A stretch of 64,000 nucleotides of DNA, taken from Heliocybe sulcata. Its lineage: Eukaryota > Basidiomycota > Agaricomycetes > Gloeophyllales > Gloeophyllaceae. The stretch covers positions 2,134,712 to 2,198,711 of the forward strand of contig ML213503.1 in the NCBI GenBank assembly GCA_004369045.1, given 5' to 3'. Shown in pieces: positions 22,347 to 35,082 of this stretch. Position 1 is the stretch's first letter. Each line of letters starts with the position of its first letter. The translations under genes were made by a program, and so were the position numbers. Below the pieces are notes generated by a model that was not told the DNA's origin, ran no database searches, and saw only the letters and a program-made list of their open reading frames with translations.

Positions 22347-23004
22347 GGTGTACTAGTTAGTAGTGTTCAGACCGAGCCTTGAAATGAAGGTGGGGTGAGG
22401 GAATGACTGGTGCACAAGCCCTTAAGTAGCGGGACAACCTGGAGAGAATGAAGAGAGTGTAAGTTAAAACGAGGGAACGGGCTGACGGAGGAAGAGAGGG
22501 TACGCACCTGGCCTCTCGTCCGAGTCGCGGTGATGTTTCTGTGCGAAACGAGGCTGCTCTAATAGACCCCGTGTTTGGTCCTATTTGGCAACCTAGTTCT
22601 CAAAATAACAAGTCCTCTCATTTGGCCTTCAATTTTCTGAATTGTGCGATCACTGTCTGATCGCATGCTCGTAAACATAGCGCTCCTCCGAATGTTTCTG
22701 CCGAAAATATGCATCGATCAGCCCGAAACAATGCCTTACCCAAGCCGGTCCCAAGCGTTCAAGGCTTCAACCAAGCTCACCGGCGCACGGCTGCTGCGGT
22801 TTCCGTCTTGCTGCGGCGGGAATGGCACGCCGGCCTCGACGACCAGAGCACACAATCTCCAGTAACCGGTTGACCACAATATGTATAGCAGGAACACTCC
22901 CATGCGTTACATACGTCGCTTATGGCACAAGCGGCTGTGCCCAGGTGCCAACCTGGAGACTGCCGAACCGTGGAATCGTTCCCATCTCCAAGCCATGATC
23001 ACAG
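22347..23004. other. Promoter region of the barwin-like gene and intergenic DNA
   Basis: About 660 bases. The first 130 are purine-rich on the plus strand (pyrimidine-rich leader of the minus-strand gene). The rest shows no coding signal. Confidence 0.4.
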
Positions 23005-24414
23005 CTAGATGTCGGAACTGGCCTTCGCCGCGTACATCTTCACCAGTCCGGCGCTGGTAATCCCGGCCAAGCTCTTTCCATAGGCATCCATTTGGCCCAA
23101 CAACAGCATACTCTCCAACCTACTCGGCTCCGGCGGTATTCTGAAGAGCCTGCTAACGTCTTCTTCTGGCAGTGGCGCCAGCCCTTGTGCCACTCTGGCA
23201 GCGTTGTCCTCCTTCCGTTTCGCCGTGTAAGCATCGGCGCGGGCCTTCTCACGTGCGATCTGACGCTGAAGGTAGGCAAGGTTACCCTCTTCCGTCCTGT
23301 AGGCGTCTAGTGCGTCGTTGACCTGCTCAAGGTTTCTGATTACACCAGTGGCACCGAGGTTGAGGGGAGAGAATGATGGTGGTAAGGATGAAGTGGAGGC
23401 CACCGCGGGGGAGGCGTCCGGGAGGTGTGACTGGGTCGGCGTAGTCAGAGTATTGAGGAACGAGTTCAGCAAAACATTCGTCCGGATTTTCACAGGGATC
23501 TCCTCAAGAATGGTTGAGAACGTTAATCGATGGTCGATTAAACTGGAAACGCTTGTAAATTTAGATTCGCAGTCGATTAATCAAGAGCTTACCTTGGTGC
23601 GCTAAAGTTGTTCTTCTTGAAAGCATCCAAGAACGCCTTGGTTAACCGGAAGGCATGGAATGACGCATTGCCTCGCGCAGTCTGAGTAATATCTGTCAAG
23701 TATGATTAGAGAAGCTCTAAAAAAGACGCATTTAATGAGCTTACCATGGACAACGACGATACCGCCATGTCGCAGCTTGTCCTGATGAATTGCCTGCGTA
23801 TCTATCAACGCCTGGCTGAAGAACGCGCCCATCGTCGATGCTTGATAGAACCCGACAACGCTGTCGTCGGACTGCACCTCCTTCAATGAACGTAGCATCT
23901 GTGCCTGATACCGGGCTAACAAGACACCCGTTAGCGCCCTACGTCTACTGCCATAAGCTGATCACGAACCGGCGGATTTTGTGGACTTGTCATCCTCGTC
24001 CCCAGCATGGTGCGGCAGGGGAAATGAATTGGACACTTCGAGCACACCGTCAAGGTCCAGTCCTAATAATAAACCATGGGCAGACGAGGAAGGCGCCTCG
24101 CGGCTATGTTTAATGATTTTGGTGACAACCTGGAAGCTTTAAGACATCGTCCATACCATGCGTTCATACAGAAGAGGAACAAGGGCGCGTGCGGGGCAGG
24201 AACAAGGGAGGCAGGACAGTGGAAGGTGTGTGGAAGGCGCACTCACCAGTCCGTCGAGCTGCACGCTTTCGACTGGGATCTCGGCCTCGATGTCAACGAC
24301 TCTGGCCATGGATGCCGGGATGGCTTCATAGGTGGGCGCAGCAGGCGCGGGCGCTGCTTGCTGAACGGGGAGGGAGGCGGCGAGGGCCTCTGCCATAGAC
24401 GGTGCTGCAGCCAT
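23005..24414 (-). CDS. Eukaryotic translation initiation factor 3 subunit h (eIF3h)
   Basis: MPN-domain subunit of the eIF3 octamer. Exon 1 (start 24414) has an Ala/Pro-rich leader and ends in DIEAEIPVESVQLDGL, the first strand of the MPN fold. After a GTGAGT intron a second exon carries LLGLDLDGVLEVSNSFPLPH, then YQAQMLRSLKEVQSDDSVVG, FYQASTMGAFFSQALIDTQ and GGIVVVHD. The stretch NASFHAFRLTKAFLDAFKKN and TFSTILEEIPVKIRTN follow. The last exon (23005 to about 23490) has NLEQVNDALDAYRTEEGNLA and a helical C-terminus ending KMYAAKASSDI. There is no JAMM metal-binding His-x-His motif, as expected for eIF3h, which is not a peptidase. The gene lacks an orthologue in budding yeast but is common in filamentous fungi. 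With eIF3b at the window start, two eIF3 subunits lie within 24 kb. Confidence 0.88.
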
Positions 24415-26365
24415 TTTGATATGAAAGCCTCGGGGATGGTGAGGGTTGAACTATTGACAGTCTATCTGCCGCCGCCTTGGACAGTATATAGACAGAGGAA
24501 ATGCGGGTGTAACCAAAGGATTGCTTTCCACTGATTGTGGAAAGAAAATGAAGTATAAGTGGCCAAATAGTGCACAACAACGCGTCTAATCAGCATCAGC
24601 CACAGTGGCACTTTCGAGTGGACATACTGCGCCATCTTTACCGACTCTGTCCGGATTGTTACTATCTTTCTGGGGCCGACTCAAAACCTCTACGACACAA
24701 CAGGCAGCCCAGACTCCAGAGGCCGTCGAAAACCCAGAAATGCTGCCCCTCTGGGCCTTTGCTTCCTGAACCCGGTGGTTAATTGGCTGGGCAACCTTAT
24801 ATTATTTGCACGACCTGTTACCCTTCTAGGGCATGAGGCTACATGCTTCAGCAACGGATATCGCACTCCTTCGTTCCGTAAAGCTCTCATCCCGCCCGCT
24901 GATCTAGGGTGGGCATGTGCTTCCCATGTGCCTTGTATGCAGTCTGGTTTGTCATGGCCTCCAGGCCCCCTTCATGAATATCGTGTCATGAACCAGCTCA
25001 GGCGGTTTATGGTTCTAGGTATTTTTGGCTTTCCCCAGGCATCTAACTCTAATGCCTATTATAAACGTACCACAGTTCTGGTCCGACGATGTATGTGGAG
25101 GAACGTCGGACATGACTGCTGTGTTGCGGTCTCACCGCTTTCAGCCGTAACTGATACGGCGGGCGCCCTGTGCCCAACATTTGACTTGTGCAGGTCTGTA
25201 TTCCGGAGTGCCTGTGGAGGAAGACGTTACTCGGGTCCAGGACAACCTTGGTGAGGCGGTCAGCGATATCTGTTGTCCCTCGATACGCCGGAGGCGAGGA
25301 CGTCGTCGAGGAGCCCGGTCGACGACGTTGCACCAAGATCACGCCTACTTATAGCTACTTATACATCCATCTCTAGCTGCGCACCGCTTGACTTGGATTG
25401 CAAGTACAAGTCATTCGCGGGTTCCTGCAGCCCCGGTCATCTGAGATTACAGCATCATCCAGCTGGTCTCGGAAAGTGTGCCAAATGCCGTTCAGGGCAG
25501 TTCATCATATGTCACGGGACGATGAAGGTTTTGTCAGGACCATCTTCGACACGGACGGATGGCGTGCAGTGGAGACTGGCACCATCGCGCACCATCGTAG
25601 GGACTGATACAAACCCATTCCCCGTAGACCGGCTGGTTATGCTCGGGTTTGCCGGAGTAACGACAGTTACTACAGTCGACTTCGTAGCGGGCCTATAGTA
25701 CGTGATTCAGTGCGATCAGCGCGGGTCCAGGTCACCGGGAGACAGCTTGGATCTGATACGTTCATGTCCTCCAGTAGACCCGATTGCAGCTGACGTGGCT
25801 GTGGGGGATTTTGAGAGCTGCGACGTCCGTGGCCCCTTGTCCGTAACCATAATCTCTGAGTAGTTCTGGACCTCATATAGGCCGTCGGCCGAGGATACCC
25901 AGGTACGACACAGCGGACTCCGAGAATACCAGCAGTTATGGCGAGCATCGGCAAGGAGTGGGCCCACAGTTCTCCAATTCGCTGAGAGCCACATAAACCG
26001 AGGCTGTAAGTACTGGGTTACGGTTGCGGCAGGCGCTAACAGACACCCGTCTCGGCTGAGACTTACCCCTTCCCCGTCTTCAACCGATATATTCGAGACA
26101 TTGCATGCAGTGTGTCATTGTTTCGAGCCTTATACATATCTCCTTTAGAATATTCTTCGTTATGTGTCGGCTACAATATTTGTTGAACGAATCTGAAGAT
26201 CATCAGCGTACAACGAAGTGCCTTGCGCCCATTATCAGATAAGATAGTACAAGCAGTGAATAATTATCTGAATAATCCCATAAATACTTCCGGATCTGAC
26301 CGAATGACGCCGACTGTGGCCCCTTAAGATTCTTACTTCGGACCACCACCATCCTCTCGCCCGTC
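24415..26365. other. Long gene-poor interval between eIF3h and the zinc transporter
   Basis: About 1.95 kb with open frames up to 159 codons on the plus strand (24775-25254) and about 95 codons on the minus strand (25049-25342, 25670-25994). None has a recognisable domain. A minus-strand stretch near 25.94 kb reads MLAITAGILGVRC, weakly like a secretion signal, and Ser/Thr-rich minus-strand frames follow, so a small secreted-protein gene, intact or decayed, is possible. I could not build a model with consistent phase and do not call one. Confidence 0.35.
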
Positions 26366-28159
26366 ATGCACGCACCGTCAATGAGCCGCTCGGCGCGTAT
26401 TATTCTTCTCCTTGCTATTGATGTATTGTTCTTCTTCGTTGAGATCATTGTTGGTGAGTCTTGTTCGCTTTCGATTTGTATGTAGCGATGAAACGATTTA
26501 TCATCATCCAGGTTATGCCGTGGGCTCATTGGCGCTTGTGGCGGATAGTTTTCATATGTTAAAGTCAGTCTGCACGTTGGACTTGATACACATTGCTGGA
26601 AATGCTGAGCGATGTGCAGTGATGTGCTGAGCTTGGTGGTGGCACTATATGCGATCAAGGTGAGAAATACGACTCTCGTGTGGCGGTGCGGACCTGAATG
26701 TGTAACCCCCAGTTTGCAGCCAAAGACCGAACCTCTCAATATTCATACGGCTGGCATAGAGCCGAAATTCTTGCCGCGCTCGTTAATGGCGTCTTCCTAG
26801 TTGCTCTATGTTTCTCGATTTTCTTGGAGGCTATTCAGCGCTTCTTCACTGCACCGGGTACGTTCCCGTCCGAAGCAATTGCAGGGGTTTATCAGCCGGT
26901 CTCTGATTGTATGCCTCAGAAATTTCGAACCCTCGTCTCGTCGTCATCGTGGGTTCACTTGGGTTGGCCTCGAATATCGTGGGCCTCTTCCTTTTCCACG
27001 GTATGTATGCATATCCCTCGTAAAGAGAAGCAGCACTCTTATGTTGCTCAGAACATGGTCATTCGCATGATCACGACCATGGCAGCAGTAGCGGATCGGT
27101 GGCATCCTCCGCAGCTGTGTCTGCCGTCCCAAGCAGAGAGCAGAGCCCCGATGCAGTTGCGAAGAGGGCTCAAAGAAAGGTGGCCGCCGCCGAGGAGAGA
27201 GAACGGCGGGCGCGCTCTGCCTCCTTCGACCAGATCGGACACCCTGCCGCGATCCGTGCTTCGATTAGCAACTTGGCAAGGTCACCCTCACCAACGGGAC
27301 GCCGGGGCGATAGGTCCCGTTCCCGGTCCACGCGCCCTTTGAGAGCGATCGAGGACGACGACACGGTTGCAGACACTGCTGAGGCGAATGAGAACACACC
27401 GCTGATACACAGCAAGTCTACTGATCGTGATGATCAGTCGTCTTCCGGCCAGGCCACTCCCACTCAAGCGGCCTCGCACGGGCATGGTCATTCGCATGCA
27501 GGCTCTATGAACATGAGGGCTTTAGTGCTCCATGTCATCGGAGATGCTCTGGGCAACGTCGGCGTTATCGCCACCGGTCTGATTATCTGGCTTTCGACTT
27601 GGAGCTTCAAGTACTACTTCGATCCGATCATCAGTCTGGTTATTACTGTCATCATCTTCCACTCTGCAATGCCGCTGGGTACGTCCTCATCTGAGATCTT
27701 CTGGTCTCTATAAGACTGACATGATATTTCTCAGTCCTGAGCACTTCATCTATCCTCCTGCAGGGTGTGCCGCCCACAGTGTCGTTGGACAATGTACATA
27801 ATGCCATCCTCGCGGTCCCGGGTGTTCTTGCAGTCCATGAGCTGCACGTCTGGCAGCTGTCCGAGTCCAGGGTCGTCGGTTCCGTACACGTGGTGGCAGA
27901 CAGGAACGAGGACTTTATGCACGTTGCTGCAAAAATCCATGAAGTGTTGCACCTCCATGGCATACACTCTGCCACAATCCAGCCCGAGTACCGCAAGCAA
28001 CCTGAGGACCTGAACAAGTCCTGCCTCATTCCCTGCCCTCCGGGCCAGGCATGCTCGGCTGGAGAGAATGCTTGCTGCCGTGAGTCTTTTCGGTTTCCAT
28101 AATGGGGTACTGGGGCTAATGTTGTTGCCCATGCAGCGCCGCCACCTGCTGATGTCTGA
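26366..28159 (+). CDS. ZRC1: Vacuolar zinc transporter of the CDF family (ZRC1/COT1-like)
   Basis: Moves Zn2+ (and perhaps Co2+ or Cd2+) from cytosol into the vacuole in exchange for protons. Eight exons: 26366-26453, 26512-26563, 26620-26659, 26713-26857, 26920-27000, 27052-27678, 27735-28079 and 28137-28159. They sum to 467 codons (466 aa). Six helices are visible. Helix 2 contains SLALVADSFHMLNDVLSL with the H-x3-D metal site. Helix 5 contains LHVIGDALGNVGVI with the second H-x3-D site. A His-rich loop reads EHGHSHDHDHG, and a second one GHGHSHAG lies just before helix 5, with about 150 disordered residues between them. The cytosolic C-terminal domain has VPGVLAVHELHVWQLSE and ATIQPEY. The C-terminus has a Cys-rich end (CLIPCPPGQACSAGENACC), known in this subfamily. 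An in-frame second ATG 15 bases downstream could also serve as start. Confidence 0.93.
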
Positions 28160-28252
28160 TTGTTCTTGGGTTTATGTGATTTTAACCTACTTAATACTCT
28201 CTTTGTATTCGTAATTTGCTGTCTCTCATAGTACCAGTAACGAACCTATTTA

Positions 28253-31200
28253 TTATGAATCTAGCACAAACATCGGGAAATTCGCGACGAAGGAGGAGGC
28301 GGATCCTAAGCGATGTGCAACAATCTCAGCAGTGGGACTGCTCTTTCGGCGCAACTCGTTTGACAAGCGCTTCGCCATGCCAGCCGTCGATTGTCCAAGG
28401 ACTGGACGGTCGTCGCCACATACGGTATGCAGCGCCCATTCTGTATGGAGTGATGCGGTAAGGGTATAGGAAATGACAGACACCAGCAGTTCTAGAGCCA
28501 TCCCCTGGTTTGTTGGCGGCTGCTGGTCGATAGCCGTGATCAGCGAGGGCAAGACGACGTGCAGGAATACGGGCATCAGGGGTGGCGAATTGGAAGACCG
28601 GGGCATAGTGAGCGCGTAAGTCGCCACGCGCCGACATACTTCAATACCGCCTTCGTAGGCTGCGACCAGGAGCTCGGACCACAGGAGTCGCAAGAACTTG
28701 ATGGGCGATAATATTAGGAGGCATCGGTCGATGTCTAAGGCAGGTGCTTTCCCGTTACGGGCAGCTTGCAAGCAGTCTCTGATAGCACCTCTGGGTTGGT
28801 CTACCCAGGGCAGGGCTCGGTTCAAGTCTGCCTGGCCCTGCGCTGCAGCTTCGGTCAGAACAAAGGAATTAGTTGATATATTCGAGAAGTATAGTAAGAC
28901 GTACTTCGTCCGAGTGGGGCGAGCGCGAGAGTGGACAGCTGCACGATAGCTGCAGCATCGATACCTGCAGCCTTGGCAGCGTCCCGCATGGACGGAACTG
29001 AGAAGAGACGCAAGACATTCGGACTACAGAGGCGCAAGACCGGACGCGGGCACGCTGAGGATGTGAGGAGTGTCTGGAGCGCCTCCAGATGCGCTAGCGC
29101 CTGAAAACTGTGGAGCCCTCAGTGTAACGTACTTGAATATCGATGTAGGATGCTTACCCTTTGTGCTGGATCTCATTCAAAAGGCCTCTTGTCACTCCCA
29201 CAAGAGTCCAGTGTAACAAAGGCCCTAGGAAATAGGAGACGCCGTTGTTGAAGACATCCTTATCCATCTGGCCCTGAGTATGGAGCGTGATGGCATGCAA
29301 GAAGAGAACTGGCGCTAGTCGCAGGAGCACTTTCGGACGGGTGGATCTTCGGAGAATTAGTGTAGTACACGGTAGTTAACAACCTAGGCTTACCTCAAGA
29401 TAGTGTCTTCTATACCTTCACTCATGCTGTCGAAAAGGGCTTTGAACCAAGCGTTGAATGAATGCAGATCTTCCTTGGCCAGTTGGTCGGCCTGCTGGAT
29501 GGGAAGAGCTGTCAGGAAATCCAGGCGTGAGACCCGCTCGTTCAGCTTGAATTGCTGTCCGTTGACCTGTGTTGGTCACAATGAGATGACATGGCCGGGA
29601 TAAGCGCAAATAGAATTACCCGGAATTGTGCCACAGCCGAATGGAGGAACAAGACGACATCTCCTAGATGGCTGACAGCTGTCTGTGGATCGCCTGGGCA
29701 ATAATGAGAGAATGGACAACAGCGCTTTGCAGAAGCATACAGACCAACTGTCTCGCAATCGTAGTCCTCAAAGAGCATCGAGGCGTGCGCAACCATGTCA
29801 GACATGTTGCAGTGCAAAGATACCAAGTCGAGCGTGATCGGATGAGTATACAAGAACTTGCAGAGATGACTCAACCCTTCCGTTTCTGACGATGTTGCGC
29901 AAGAGCGAAAACGCTAGGCGTGATGGTAATCAGCGAAGGAGTCGGATGGTCGTATAAGGGCTCACGCGATATATGACTTCAGCAAAGACGGCTTGGCAAG
30001 AGGGGTCCTGGCACACCTTGTCGATGAAAGCAATGGCGTTGGGATCATCCGGATTAGCCATGACCTTGGATTCGATATATTGCTGTTGCAGAGATTAGAG
30101 GGACGGACGCAGATTCAATCCAGCTTCGCACCTCAAGGCTTGTACCGCTTTCTTCCGCGTCCGTAATTACCTTGGGAGAATTGTCGTTTACCAGACCCTG
30201 GTCAAGGTTGTTCGCAAACGTCGAATCCAGTAGGCCTTCTGCAACCAACTGCTGGAGAAAGTCACGAGCGAATAATCGGGAGCTGCGAAGCACCTTAGCC
30301 CGGAGCGTTTCTGGAGACCTGAATGCCTTACGATTCCATTCCTTCAGTCGCGTTGAAAGCATCAAAGTGGACGTTATCGCATTGAGCCAGGAGACTTGCC
30401 CTTTGGAAAAGAGACGTCAATGCGAATTGGAGCGCCATGCGCTAGATCCAAGAAAAAGTCAGAACTGGGTACATAACGATGGGTTGTTCACTTGTACCCA
30501 ATCTGCTCCTTCAGTATGATCATGGAATTGAAAATTGACAAGAATGCGAGGAAGCTAAGATGCTTTGTCAGAGCTTGTGGACATGGGGCGGAATGCGGGC
30601 TTGCCCACTCGAGCAGCGACGAAGGCTCTCCAAAGAATTGCAGGACGCTTCTCGGTACCAGATGAGGAGGCTTGTGCAAGGCAGGTTACTGCTGACAGGA
30701 GTAACTGCGTGTAGAATACCTGGGGTGTCCAAGTTGTAGAGCGCAGGGTCCGAATGAATACAGTGGTCACATTGGCAGTATTTCCCGCACCGAATTCATG
30801 ACCTCTGCAAGTCATCTAATAAAATATTCTCCAGCGATATTATCAGCGAGGATGGCGGCACTTACGAAGTAATGGAACATCAAGCTGCAAGTCACGATGT
30901 CAGTATCAGAATTCGGGCCAAGGATATCTTTGCCTAGGGCCAATTGTAGTGCATGCATAAGTTGGGCTTCCCGAGCAGCTTTTTGATCATCCCCAATCAA
31001 GAGACTTAGAGACACGGCGAATGTCTCTAGAACGCGTCTGACGTCCGGATTAAGCTGCACGTTCTGCAGCATATCGTTGACATCGTGGAAATGCATTATC
31101 GCTTGTGCAGTAGAGACCTGAGACATGTCCATAACGCAGGAGAGCAGGAGTATAACCAGTTCCGAGGCAGATGTAGTGAGTTGATGGTAATGCGACATCG

Positions 31201-31759
31201 GGAGATGGTGCGCTGTGCGCAGTAGTCCCAAGGCTTCTTGAATAGTACCCAAGATGACAATGGGTGACTCATTGTGGGGTACGACAGAGCCTACAGGAGG
31301 CAATCCAGAGGAATAGTGAGCATCGAGAGCGGTCCGACATAGCATATCTAGCGTGGCTATGTTGTGTAACTCGGTGGATTGCGCCGCGGAGAGGAAGGTG
31401 GATATGAATGTATGTACTGGGATAAGTTTCTCTTCTATGGCCCGCTTCAAGTATTCTTGCAGCATTGGGTCGCCTTGATATGATCTCAAAAGCAGAAGAA
31501 CAGAATCTATCATGGAGACTTTGAGTTGATAGCGAGTCGTTTCCTCAACGAAACCGCAACGAACTGCTAATCTCAGCACCGTAGTGGCTTGGCCCACTTC
31601 CACTCTCCTCTTTCGAGATGAGCAAGCGGACGAGATTGGTCCACTATTAGTTAGACTTCAGCTTCGCATCATTAACATTCTAACAGGTCGGAAGAACGCA
31701 CTTTTCCGGAAGAGATGCCGCTCTGGAATGAGTTGCGAGTCAACTCGACGAGCGACATG
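28253..31759 (-). CDS. MED5: Mediator of RNA polymerase II transcription subunit 5 (Med5/Nut1)
   Basis: Tail-module subunit of Mediator in the nucleus. The start at 31759 gives MSLVELTRNSFQSGISSGK, spliced to WTNLVRLLISK. After an intron comes the typical SVLLLLRSYQGDPMLQEYLK and KLIPVHTFISTFLSAAQS. The long helical exon 30812 to about 31540 continues through AIMHFHDVNDMLQNVQLNPD. Further exons run down to 28.25 kb. The last exon has CLLILSPIKFLRLLWSELLV and VCRRVATYALTMPRSSNSPP, then VFLHVVLPSLITAIDQQPP, which is the conserved C-terminal block of fungal Med5. About ten introns are present and not every internal boundary was fixed. The predicted length is near 1000 aa, normal for Med5. It converges tightly on the zinc transporter, with about 95 bases between the stops. 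Confidence 0.8.
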
Positions 31760-32016
31760 ACTGAAAGGAAGCAGCAAGGAGGGAGATGTGGTGGAATAGA
31801 CCTGGCCTATAAGAGCTCGTAGACGGCCAAATGCAAGTCGATCGAGGCGTTGTGGCGCGAGCACGTCCCGCGATCAACCACGTGAGTGGCACTCTATCTT
31901 CGGAGTTGAAACATTCCGCCTACTACTAAATTACTTCAAGGTCCATGAAGGGTACACTACGGAGGTATATGACTAGTGCTACAGCATGATTATATGACCG
32001 GATGATACTAGAAGTC

Positions 32017-35000
32017 CTAAACCTTGGCAACCAGTCTACGCGTCTCTTGCGGAGTGAATCTCAAAATCGTGGACAGCACTCTTACGAGCTGAGGCTAGCC
32101 AACCGTAAGTAACTCCAGTCACAGAACTAAGATGGGAGAGAGGGTGGACTTACTCGCATCTCCTTGTGTTCCAAGAATTGCAGAACGACGTTCCGCAAAT
32201 ACTCTATATTGACCTCTTCGTCATCAGTAGCAGCGCTGGCGCTAGGCGAAGAAGGTCGCGATCCATTCGTCTCTGACAAAGCGGTTGTCGACCGTCGCCC
32301 GTCTTCCGGCCGCGCGCCCCAGTACCCAACCCCTGGATTCCGTTGTTTCTCCAGCAAGGCAGCGGAGGACTGCACTTTACGCAACTCTTCACGAAGAGTC
32401 TAGCTAAGAATGAGAGCGATGTTTAAGGCTAATACAGCATTTACACGACGTACCTTGTTACCAGCTCGGAGTTGCGCTTCTCGACCCTTGAATTCCTCGA
32501 CTTGCTTCTGCAAGATGGAAATCTGAGTTTGTAACTCGCTGACTCTCTGCTTCTCAGTATCCTAGGAAAGACATACGCATGAGAATGGCCGTGCTCTCTG
32601 CAGTGCATCAATATACATACCTCGGCCTCCCCATTCCTCTCCGCCGCTTTCTGCAGTTCCGCGATCTGCTTTTGATGTGCCATGGCTTCCTTCCTCAACC
32701 TCGCACCCTCAGCTTTGAGCTCATCCACAACCCCATCCCTCTCCTCTCTTCTCCTTGACGAAGAATCCACGACTCTCCTCAGTTCATCCATCTCTTTCGC
32801 CTTCTCCCTAAACTTCCGACTCCAATCCGTCTCAGACTCGTCCCTTTCCTTCTCCAGCGCACTGACAGTCCTCCGCAAGTCAGCAATCCTGATCTCGTAC
32901 TTCGCCTCTGTGTTGGATAGGAGCTGCGCCACTTCCTCCGCCGAAGTGAAGGTGCCTCTCGCTCTTGTGTCGTCGTGGTCCCGGCGCGCTTCCGCTAGTT
33001 CTTCATTCAGGAGGCCAATGCGTTCGTTCAATTCTCGAAGCTGGTATTGATGCTCCGTATTCTGGTGCTGAAGGGTCTCGAGCTCCGACCGGGCGGATTC
33101 AACTTCGGCCTGGCGCATTTGTAGCTGGTCGAAGAAGCTGTCTTTCTCAGACCGTAGAGTCTGGACGGCATTCTCGAGCGAGGAGATGGTCGCGTTCTTC
33201 TGTGAAACTTCTTGCTCGTGGAGACTCTACCCGGCGACGTTAGTGAGATGCAGACGCTAGAGGCAAATGGCACGCACCCTGGCCGTTGCACCCTCCAACT
33301 CGAATTGGCCTCTTAAAGCATTGACCTCCTTCTCCTGCCTGTCCCGCAACAGCACCACTTCCCGATCAAATTGACTTTTGAGCCCGTTCAGAGCCCTCTC
33401 CCTTTCCAAATTCGCCTCCTCAACCTCCTGCCTCAATTTCCTCTTTTCCGCGTCCGCCTTCTCTCTGTCCTCCCTCTCCCTCTCCCGCAACTGCGCGACC
33501 TCCTTCGCAGCGTCCTCCCTATCCTTTTCTGCTTTCACCAATTTCTGTCTTACTGTCTTCAACAAGCTAACGGCTTTCACGCGCTTCTCCTCTTCCTCCT
33601 TGACCGAGTTCTTGATCTTTTCTATCTGAGCTTGGAGCTGAGTCACTTCAGCTTTTCGGCTGGACAGGTTCTCTTCGAGAGTAGAGTTAGAGTTTTGGGA
33701 AGCTTTGAGGAGCGCCTCGCTTTCGGTGACCTGTTTGCGTAGCTGGTCGATCAGGTCGATCTGGGAGGAGGATTCTAGACGGTGGGTGTCGCGTAGCTCT
33801 TGCAGGCGTTCATCATGAACTAAGGGACTTTAAGTGTCATGTTGTTCACCGAGTAGGGTTGGACAACTTACGTGCGATGCTGCCATTCAAGCGCCTGATT
33901 TCGGCTTGCGCCATCTACAGACAGTCAATATTCTCATAATAAGAAAATTATCTCGACAATTCGTACTTCATGCTGGGATTTGCTGTTATGCAAAAAGGCT
34001 CGGAGACCCTCAGCGTCCTGCATACTCTCCAGGGGAGTAAACTCTTTCAGTATAGTATCAGCGGCACGCTTCTCAGCTTGCAATCGTTTGAATGAGGTAG
34101 ATACATCTGTATATTGTCGTATAAATATACAACAACAATCCCACTGCGTGCATCGTAACCCACCAGCAAAACGCTGCTCTACCAGCTTCAACCTTTCCCG
34201 CAGAGATTCCACTTCCGCTCCGTTTGCACTTGTTGCCGCTGATCGTGATGTTTCCACTGATTCGGGCTCGGAAACTTCTTCAACGGGAGCATCTGCTTTA
34301 TCGTTCGAGACTTCTCCATGCACTAATTCAGGCTCGGCAACTTCTTCAAGGGGAGCATCTGCTGTATCGTTCGGGCCTTCTCCATGAGATGACGGTTGTC
34401 CGACGTCTGCTGACGGCTGTTCGGCATCCTCTGATCGAAGTTCTTCCGGCCTTTGCTGTTCCTCTTGAGCGCTGTCCGGTACTGGTGAATCAGCCGGAAG
34501 TGGTATGTCAGCTTCAGGCAACCTTTGCTCGAGCTGAGTCTCAGTGTGGTCGGCGATCGGTGCAGGCGCGGGGACGGAAGCAGGTTCTGACGACGGCTCG
34601 GGGGAGGCCAGGGGATGTGAGGCTGTGGGAGACGCATAATTATCACGATGAATATCCAGAGACCCTCTTGGGGAATGGAAGGGTGAATCAGGCAGGGGAA
34701 CAGAGCCCGGAGACAAGGGATGGTTGGACACAGGGACGGGTGACGAGACTCTGGTAGCGGATGCAGGACTTGTACTGTTTGAGGCGTCCCCAAGGACGAA
34801 CGTAGCCTTCAGCCGCTCCTCTAGGTTAGGGCGACGTCTGGTAGGCGGAGTGCTCGGACGAGGCGAGGTAGCACCTGCTCCAGCGCGTTGTGAGGGAAGG
34901 GACTTTCTGAGAGTTTCCAGGGCTGAGTCGGCTAATTGGCCGGATGGTAAAGACAGAGACTGGCGCAGGCTTTGTGTGTCTAGCGAACTGGACCGCCGGT

Positions 35001-35082
35001 GCTCTTCCTCGCCAAAGTCTTGGGAGGAACGGCGAACTGGCTGCGCGAGGTTCTCGACCGCCTGTCGGAATTGAGAGAACAT
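32017..35082 (-). CDS. GRIP-domain golgin (IMH1-like coiled-coil tethering protein)
   Basis: Peripheral trans-Golgi protein expected to tether vesicles. The start at 35082 gives MFSQFRQAVENLAQPVRRSS. About 270 disordered, Ser/Pro/Glu-rich residues follow, with the 22-residue tandem duplication. From about 34.2 to 32.4 kb the protein is almost pure coiled coil (SLRERLKLVEQRFA, FKRLQAEKRAADTILKEF, EKRKLRQEVEEANLERERA, LRKEAMAHQKQIAELQKAAE). The end is a GRIP domain: NIEYLRNVVLQFLEHKEMR spliced to PQLVRVLSTILRFTPQETRR. In known GRIP domains the conserved Tyr binds the Arl1 GTPase, and YLRN holds it here. The spliced length is about 900 aa. Introns sit at roughly 33.93, 33.85, 33.23, 32.58, 32.42 and 32.13 kb. 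Confidence 0.88.
34261..34386 (-). repeat. Two-copy in-frame tandem repeat (66-nt period) in the golgin gene
   Basis: Two 60-base blocks, 34261-34320 and 34327-34386, are near-identical with a 66-base period. On the coding (minus) strand they give two 22-residue units beginning HGEGPNDTADAPLEEV and HGEVSNDKADAPVEEV. The unit lies in the disordered acidic region before the coiled coil. Confidence 0.85.

Noticed and set aside
24139-24414. Use of the first exon of the eIF3h gene as a separate short gene
   Set aside because: Its end, VESVQLDGL, is the start of the MPN fold and is followed by a good GTGAGT donor, so it belongs to eIF3h.
24775-25254. 159-codon plus-strand frame that could be a gene
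   Set aside because: No domain, no signal peptide, no splice context and no codon pattern like the neighbours. Kept only as a remark in the interval entry.
34224-35074. Plus-strand frames opposite the golgin leader
   Set aside because: Antisense to the disordered part of the golgin; low-complexity composition only.
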